Assembly (NCBI GenBank): GCA_937135955.1
Contig: CAKZOB010000032.1
Span: 47,987-111,986, forward strand
Source: an uncultured Anaerolineales bacterium
Lineage (GTDB): Bacteria > Chloroflexota > Anaerolineae > Aggregatilineales > Aggregatilineaceae
Reading direction: 5' to 3'
DNA: 64,000 nt
Both the position numbers and the translations under genes were made by a program. Every line of letters begins with the position of its first letter. The first letter of the stretch is position 1. Under the pieces are notes generated by a model, which worked only from the letters and a program-made list of their open reading frames with translations, was not told the DNA's origin and ran no database searches. Below, piece by piece: positions 59,039-64,000 of this stretch.

Positions 59039-60775
59039 CTACAGGGCAGCGTGTACCGCTTCCACCAGCGCGCCAGATCGCACGAGCGCGATCAGCGCCT
59101 CCAGGTAAGGGCGCATGGCCATGTCGCGGCGCAGCGGGCGCAACGGCTGCCCCGGCGCGATCTCGACCGTCCGCAGGAAGTCCAGCGCCGCCGCCGTGCC
59201 GCGCCCCAGCCGGGCGTCTGGCTGCTGCTCCAGCCGCAGGGACAGCGCCTGGAACGCACACAGTAGCTCGATGGCGATCACAGCCTGAGCGTTGGCCACG
59301 ATCTCCGCCGCCCCCCGCGCCGCGATAGTAGACATGCTGACGTGATCCTCGCGGTTGGCGCTGCTGGGGATGCTATCCACGCTGGCCGGATGCGCCAGGA
59401 TTTTGCTCTCACTGACCAACGCGGCGGCGGTGTACTGCGCCATCATCAGCCCGCTGTTCAACCCCTCTTCGCCCGGCGGATCGGTGATCAGGAAAGGCGG
59501 CAGGCCGCGGTTGAGCCGCCCGTCGAGCAGGGTGAAGGTGCGCCGCTCGGAGATGCTGGCCAGATCGGTCAGGACAATTTTCAGGAAATCCAGCGCATAG
59601 CCCACCGGCGCACCGTGAAAGTTGCCGCCGGAGACGGCTTTGGTGGCGCGGGGCAGGTGCAGCGGGCCGGCGTCGTCCAGGAAGATCAGGGGGTTGTCGG
59701 TGACGGCGTTGATCTCGCGCGACAATACCTCTTTGACGTACTCCAGGACATCCAGGGCCGCGCCGAGCACGGTGGGCGCAGCGCGCAGGCAATAGGGGTC
59801 TTGCGGCGGGCCTTGCAGCGGATCGAGGTCAATATGGGCGTCGCCGCGGGCGAGCGTGCTGCCCTGCAACAGCCGATAGACGAAGTCCGCCACCTGGGCC
59901 TGCCCTACGTGCCCGCGCACGGCGTGCAGGTGTGGCAGGAAGGCATCGCGGAAGCCGAGCAGCGCTTCGACCGACAGCGCCAGCGCGACCTGGGCAGCGG
60001 TGAGCGTCTGCGTGGCGTCGTGCCAGGCCAGCGCTCCGATGCCAGCGCTGACCGCCGTGCCGTTGATCAGGGCGACGCCTTCCTTGGCACCGAGCGTCAC
60101 GCGCGGGATGCCCGCGGCGGCCATGGCTTCTGCGCCGTCGCGCAATTCGCCGCGCCAGAAGGCCAGGCCGTTCGCGCCGGGGTGCGCGGGTTCGCCGGGC
60201 GGGGGCGCGCTGAGCACCAGCGCCAGATGCGCCAGCGGGGCCAGGTCGCCAGACGCGCCCAGCGACCCCTGGGCGGGCATGGCGGGCAACACGTCCTGGT
60301 TGAGCATGGCGATCAGGGTATTGATCACTTCGCGGCGCACCCCGCTATAGCCCTGGGCCAGCGTGTTGGCGCGGATGAGCATCGCCCCCCGCACGGCGTC
60401 AGGGGGCAGGTAGGGGCCAGTCCCCACCGTATGGCTGAGCAACAGGTTGCGGCTGAGCAGAGCGGCTTCCCAGGGGTGACGGAAGACCGCGCGACCGGCA
60501 TTGTCGCCGAAACCCGTGTTGACCCCGTAGATCACCAGCGGCAGGCGGCCTTCTGCGGCGGCGTGTTCGATCTCGGCCATCGTGTGCTGCACCCAGGCAG
60601 CGCTGCGCTCGATACGATCCAGGCGTTCGGCCAGCGCGCTGCCGGGCGGCGCAGTTGCGGGCAACGGGCGCACCGGCGACCGCTCGCGGGCGACCCGCAC
60701 GACATCGGCGATAGTCAGGGCGCGCTCGCCCAGGGGCAGCGGGTCGGGAGCGGGTTGGGTATGTTCTAAAGACAT
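59039..60775 (-). CDS. Aromatic amino acid lyase, histidine ammonia-lyase-like
   Basis: This 578-aa enzyme has the MIO-forming tripeptide Ala174-Ser175-Gly176 in GSLGASGDLAP. The catalytic Tyr is in VIYGVNTGFGDNAG, and further signatures are ANTLAQGYSGVRRE, KEGVALINGTAVSAG, NPLIFLDDAG and GNFHGAPVGYALDFLK. These are typical of HutH, which deaminates histidine to urocanate; tyrosine lyases and aminomutases share the fold. About 30 extra residues at the N terminus make it longer than usual. No other hut gene is adjacent, so the substrate assignment is tentative. Confidence 0.88.
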   Translation of the reverse strand: MSLEHTQPAPDPLPLGERALTIADVVRVARERSPVRPLPATAPPGSALAERLDRIERSAAWVQHTMAEIEHAAAEGRLPLVIYGVNTGFGDNAGRAVFRHPWEAALLSRNLLLSHTVGTGPYLPPDAVRGAMLIRANTLAQGYSGVRREVINTLIAMLNQDVLPAMPAQGSLGASGDLAPLAHLALVLSAPPPGEPAHPGANGLAFWRGELRDGAEAMAAAGIPRVTLGAKEGVALINGTAVSAGIGALAWHDATQTLTAAQVALALSVEALLGFRDAFLPHLHAVRGHVGQAQVADFVYRLLQGSTLARGDAHIDLDPLQGPPQDPYCLRAAPTVLGAALDVLEYVKEVLSREINAVTDNPLIFLDDAGPLHLPRATKAVSGGNFHGAPVGYALDFLKIVLTDLASISERRTFTLLDGRLNRGLPPFLITDPPGEEGLNSGLMMAQYTAAALVSESKILAHPASVDSIPSSANREDHVSMSTIAARGAAEIVANAQAVIAIELLCAFQALSLRLEQQPDARLGRGTAAALDFLRTVEIAPGQPLRPLRRDMAMRPYLEALIALVRSGALVEAVHAAL

Positions 60776-60845
60776 TTTCTTCTACTTTCTGTTTCTGAGG
60801 CGGATGTCGCGCTCGTGACGACTTCCCCGCCTGCCAAAAGCGGAC

Positions 60846-60875
60846 TTCCCGCAATTCGAAATCCGCAATCCCTTC
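60846..60875. repeat. 'CGCAATTCG' heptamer tract
   Basis: A short CCCGCAATTCGAAATCCGCA stretch lies just beyond the end of the membrane glycosyltransferase gene, of the same unit type as at 42703. Confidence 0.5.
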
Positions 60876-60882
60876 CGGCAGG

Positions 60883-62763
60883 CTACGGGCCAAGCTCGAC
60901 TTGCCCAATGGTCACGTAAGACTGTTCGCCACTGCGCAGCAACTGCCCGTCGCCGAACCAGTAGACGCCCACCACCAGCCGGTAGGTGCCGGGCGATAGT
61001 CGCTCCGGCAGCCTGAGCGTGTGCCGGTCGAAGACAGGCGTCCCCAGCGTCCACTGACTGGTTGGCCGGTCACCTGGAGGGCCGTCGTGTTGAGCCAGCA
61101 CACGGTCTGCATCGAGCGGCATCAGGTAGACGCCCACCGAATAATCCAGCGGCGGCGCAGCGGTCGCCATCCACCACAGGTCAACGTGCAGGCTGTCGCC
61201 CGCTCTGGCGCGCGGCGCAATCACGGCGTCGTGTAGGGCGAACAAGTCGCCGAAAACAGTCGGCTCGCCATCCAGGGCCGGGCGTTCGTAGAGGTTCACC
61301 TGCACCAGCGGATGATCCGGGTAGAGCTGCTGATAGCGCTCGCCTGTCGGCGTCGTCTGCGTCAACACGCGCCAGAAACCGGCGTTGCCTGCGTCCAGGT
61401 AGGGCAACAGCACTGCCGGTTGCAACCAGTGCACCACCCACACGCGCCGATGGGTGCGCAGCAGCCCCGCGACCTGCTCCACGACCGATTTGTGGCGCTC
61501 TGGCCGTCCCAGTTCTACCCAGGGTAGCGTGCGGATGATTGTTGGATGGTCATCGGGCACGGCCAGCGCCAGTTCGTACTGGAAAGCGTTGTCGTCGAAG
61601 CCGGTTTCCAGCACAATCAGGTCACCGGGCGAATATTGGGCGGCCAGCGCCTCCGCCACCCGGTCGTAGTTCAGACGCGGCTGAATCTCCTCGGCGCGGG
61701 TGAGCAACGCCAGCACAGCCCCTGCCGCGAACAGCCCTCGCGCTGGCTGCGGTAGATGACTCAGCCCGTAGCCACAGATCAACATCAACGCCGGAGTCAG
61801 AAAGGCCAGCGTGCGGAGGGTCAGTGTGCCGACGCGGACATTGGCCAGGCACATGGCTGCGAACAACCCGCCGCCCGCCAGCACTACATACACGCGGGCC
61901 AGGCGAGTCAGCCTCTCCGGCTTAGCCTGCCGGACGATGTACCACATGCCCAGGGCGAACAGGCTCCCTAGCAGCGCCATTTGGTTGCCCAGGAGGTAGT
62001 CGGCCAGGGCCAGCACGTTGCCAGGGGTGATGCGGTACGCTCCGGGCACGCCCGCCGTGTTACGCACCTGCGTGATCTGATCGGGGATGATCTCCCACCA
62101 GGGCAGGCAGAGCAGCGCCGCCCCCAGCCACGCACCGATCAGCCCCGCTCTGGCCCGCCATGTCCCGCGCCAGAGGATCAGCCCGACGAACGCCTGCACC
62201 GCCAGAGTCAGCACGCCCACGTAGAGTGTGCCGAGCATAAACGCCGTGCTGAGCAGGTAGAGCAACCACCACAACGGGCGCGGATGGCGCAGGTAGCGCA
62301 GGAAGAACAGCATCATCAGGCTGACGGCAAACATCAGCCAGCTATAATGGCGGATTTCCTGGGCGTAGTAAATGGCGATAGGCAGCGCGGCATAGAGCAG
62401 CGCGGCGTAAAGAGCGGTGCGCCGGTCGAACCAGTCCGCCCCGACCCGGTAGACGACCGCGACTGTCAACACGCCAGCAGCAATAGCCAGAAAGCGCAGC
62501 GCCAAGCGCGCATCCCCCGCCAGCGATCGCCATTCGCTCAGGACGGCGAAGTAGAGCGGCGGGTGATGATCATCGCGGACTTTCTCGATGATGGCGCTCC
62601 AGCGCTGCTCGCTGGCCGCCCACACGCTCCAGCCTTCGTCCGTCCAGACGGGGCGGTCGGCAGCGCCCAACACGCGCGCGCCCATGGCGAGCAGCAGCAG
62701 GAGAACCCAGACGAGGTGCGTTCGCGAGGAGGACAGGCTGTCTGCGTGCCAGGCCCGTGCCAT
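60883..62763 (-). CDS. GT39/ArnT-like membrane glycosyltransferase
   Basis: This 626-aa protein has a GT-C layout. The first span is followed by the catalytic-loop type motif VWTDEGWSVWAASEQRW with two acidic residues. DDHHPPLYFAVLSEW, LLYAALPIAIYYAQEIRHYSW and ten or more spans follow up to about residue 400. A soluble beta-rich C-terminal domain (about 400-626: DSLHVDLWWMATAAPPLDYS) resembles carbohydrate-binding sandwiches. The DExD/PPLY pattern is that of dolichyl- or undecaprenyl-phosphate-sugar-dependent transferases (PMT_2/GT39). It probably transfers a lipid-linked sugar to a surface protein or glycan. It follows the PRPP synthetase gene by 35 bases. Confidence 0.85.
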   Translation of the reverse strand: MARAWHADSLSSSRTHLVWVLLLLLAMGARVLGAADRPVWTDEGWSVWAASEQRWSAIIEKVRDDHHPPLYFAVLSEWRSLAGDARLALRFLAIAAGVLTVAVVYRVGADWFDRRTALYAALLYAALPIAIYYAQEIRHYSWLMFAVSLMMLFFLRYLRHPRPLWWLLYLLSTAFMLGTLYVGVLTLAVQAFVGLILWRGTWRARAGLIGAWLGAALLCLPWWEIIPDQITQVRNTAGVPGAYRITPGNVLALADYLLGNQMALLGSLFALGMWYIVRQAKPERLTRLARVYVVLAGGGLFAAMCLANVRVGTLTLRTLAFLTPALMLICGYGLSHLPQPARGLFAAGAVLALLTRAEEIQPRLNYDRVAEALAAQYSPGDLIVLETGFDDNAFQYELALAVPDDHPTIIRTLPWVELGRPERHKSVVEQVAGLLRTHRRVWVVHWLQPAVLLPYLDAGNAGFWRVLTQTTPTGERYQQLYPDHPLVQVNLYERPALDGEPTVFGDLFALHDAVIAPRARAGDSLHVDLWWMATAAPPLDYSVGVYLMPLDADRVLAQHDGPPGDRPTSQWTLGTPVFDRHTLRLPERLSPGTYRLVVGVYWFGDGQLLRSGEQSYVTIGQVELGP

Positions 62764-62798
62764 GCTCCTTCACCAGCCTTCTGCAGCGGCTGGACGGA

Positions 62799-63788
62799 CT
62801 AACCCAGGGAACTATCCGTCGGCACGCCCTCTTCCCAGAATGTGAACAGAGCGCCGACCGAGCGCCCTTCATGGTTGCACAGGATAGCGTCGCCCAAGAT
62901 CGGCGCAACCGAGAGTTTGGTCAGCCGCGCTAGTCCTTCTTCGGCGTGCGGCGCGTACACCGTGTCGGTGCAGACAATCTCGGTGATGTCGTCTATGGCG
63001 TTCAGGCTTTCGATGGCATTGCCGGTGAACAGGCCGTGCGTGCAGGCCAGACAAAATTCTCTGGTGCCGAGTCCTCGCAGCACGCCCACCATCTCCACCA
63101 TGGTTGCGCCAGTGGCGATCTCGTCGTCCACGATGATCGCGCGCCGCGCTTCCTGCCCCGTGCCCAGCACCGACTTGATCTCGACCTCGTTGTCGGCCAG
63201 GCGCACCTTGCTGCCGACGGCCAGCGGCACGCCCAGCGCCGAGGCCAGTTTGGAGGCAGGCTTGGCGTAGCCAACATCGGGCGAAACGACCACTGTGTCG
63301 CGCAGGTCTTGCTGCTTGAAATGGTCTACCAGCACGCGCAGGCTGGTCAGGTGATCGAGCGGCACGTCGAAGAAGCCGTGTACCTGCGGCGAGTGCAGCG
63401 TCATGGCGATGACGCGATCGGCCCCCGCCGTTTCGATCAACTGCGCCACCAGCTTGGCCGTGATGCTGATGCGCGGCGCATCTTTCTTGTCGGAGCGCCC
63501 ATAAGCGAAATAAGGAATGACAGCCGTCACACGGCGGGCGTCGCCGTGCCGGGCGATGTCGAGCATCATCAGCATTTGCATCAGGTGACGATGCACGGGG
63601 CGGGTGAGCGACTGCACGATATACACATCTTTGTTGCGCACGCTCTCGCCAAGCTGAACGCGCAGGGTACCGTGGCTGAAGCGGCGGATGCTGGTTGGGC
63701 GTAGGGGCACGCCAAGGTATTGACAAATGCGGCGAGCCAGCGGCTCGTTGGACGTGCCGGAGAAAATGAACAAGTCTTCGGGACTCAA
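62799..63788 (-). CDS. prs: Ribose-phosphate pyrophosphokinase
   Basis: This 329-aa PRPP synthetase makes phosphoribosyl pyrophosphate from ribose 5-phosphate and ATP. Family motifs are FIFSGTSNEPLARRICQYLG, RFSHGTLRVQLGESVRNKDVYIVQS, VIPYFAYGRSDKKD, the flexible-loop ALHSPQ-type TLHSPQVHGFFDVPLDHL, VVSPDVGYAKPA and the PRPP loop IIVDDEIATGATM. The catalytic Arg/Asp loop reads GRSDKKDAPR where typical enzymes have ARQDRK, a variant seen in divergent members. I favour the TTG at 63788 with GGAG eight bases upstream; GTG 63797 is too close to it. It leads the operon with the glycosyltransferase. Confidence 0.93.
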   Translation of the reverse strand: MSPEDLFIFSGTSNEPLARRICQYLGVPLRPTSIRRFSHGTLRVQLGESVRNKDVYIVQSLTRPVHRHLMQMLMMLDIARHGDARRVTAVIPYFAYGRSDKKDAPRISITAKLVAQLIETAGADRVIAMTLHSPQVHGFFDVPLDHLTSLRVLVDHFKQQDLRDTVVVSPDVGYAKPASKLASALGVPLAVGSKVRLADNEVEIKSVLGTGQEARRAIIVDDEIATGATMVEMVGVLRGLGTREFCLACTHGLFTGNAIESLNAIDDITEIVCTDTVYAPHAEEGLARLTKLSVAPILGDAILCNHEGRSVGALFTFWEEGVPTDSSLG

Positions 63789-63875
63789 GCGGATCACTCC
63801 TTCGCTCAGGCGCAGCGCGCAACTGCTCTTACTTTACCGCTTGGCGGCAAATCCGCAAGGCCCGAAGGTTAGGGG

Positions 63876-64000
63876 ACAGGGGGATTACATCAACCGCTTG
63901 CCGCTTGACCTCACCCCCAGCCTCGCGCCAGCGCCGAGCGGGGGTGAGGTCAACCAGAAGATCACACCTGAGCTTACTTCTGCCCATGGTTCTGCTGGCT
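63876..64000 (+). repeat. Dispersed repeat family A, copy cut by the window end
   Basis: This copy starts GGGGGATTACATCAACCGC and proceeds through CCTCACCCCCAGCCTCG to the conserved core. It runs off the window within CATGGTTCTGCTGGCT. It has the same orientation as the copies at 4611 and 17487. Confidence 0.82.

Noticed and set aside
60000..60350. Plus-strand frames inside the histidine ammonia-lyase-like gene
   Set aside because: They are antisense to a complete enzyme with all catalytic motifs and show no independent signals.

Overview
The window looks like chromosomal DNA of a Chloroflexota bacterium, probably Anaerolineae-like. The evidence is high GC, a long Ser/Thr kinase with Thr/Pro-rich 'TPTxTPT' linkers plus SH3b and PPC-like domains, a LysM/glycosidase protein, TolB-like propellers, and many short dispersed intergenic repeats. 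This assignment is an inference from protein style; there is no rRNA or tRNA to anchor it.

Layout. 0-3.1 kb: a DJ-1/PfpI protein, then an aldo/keto reductase-PCu(A)C-SCO1 operon behind a promoter with a perfect TGTGA-N6-TCACA site. 3.2-7.4 kb: a pterin/folate cluster (folE, a FolM-like SDR, folB, folK, pterin carbinolamine dehydratase) ending in a P19-like anchored protein. 7.6-18.8 kb: a complete sugar import and catabolism operon (DUF2291 lipoprotein, ABC ATPase, permease, binding protein, RbsD/FucU mutarotase, split transketolase, FGGY kinase, FucI-like isomerase), with a divergent SorC-type regulator and an AT-rich operator cluster. 19-25.7 kb: heme O synthase, YhhN-like protein, nucleotide-sugar epimerases, APS reductase, and a strong promoter carrying a LexA-type box in front of a possible short RNA. 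26-33.7 kb: the kinase, a disordered partner protein, a GAF protein and a LysM/glycosidase. 34-41.9 kb: a cytochrome c lipoprotein, CopD-like protein, phosphoesterase, HtrA, a broken DUF2283/DUF4258 pair, a propeller gene split by an amber codon, and a phosphohexomutase.

41.9-56.4 kb is the most unusual part. It is a head-and-tail phage module on the minus strand in canonical order: TerS, TerL, portal, protease-capsid fusion, head-tail connector, tail proteins. No integrase, replication, lysis, tape-measure or recognisable major tail gene is seen. Two blocks of other genes split it. One, between portal and capsid, holds a TIR-HEAT protein, a HEAT protein, an AEC transporter and a DUF4926 protein. 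The other, between capsid and connector, holds two zinc-ribbon FHA proteins. An ungapped 63-bp element with a LexA-like palindrome lies upstream of both TerS and the capsid gene, so these distant units are probably co-regulated. The module could be a decaying prophage or a domesticated particle such as a gene transfer agent.

56.5-64 kb: housekeeping and metabolic genes (phosphoglycerate mutase, GalE, GNAT, histidine ammonia-lyase-like enzyme, a GT39-like membrane protein, PRPP synthetase).

Five kinds of dispersed repeat occupy most long intergenic gaps: a ~190-bp family with a highly conserved ~60-bp core, a hairpin-rich second family, a 59-bp MITE-like element, 'CTCTGTG' repeats, and degenerate heptamer tracts ('ATTGCGG', 'CAGCCGT') concentrated in and around the phage module.
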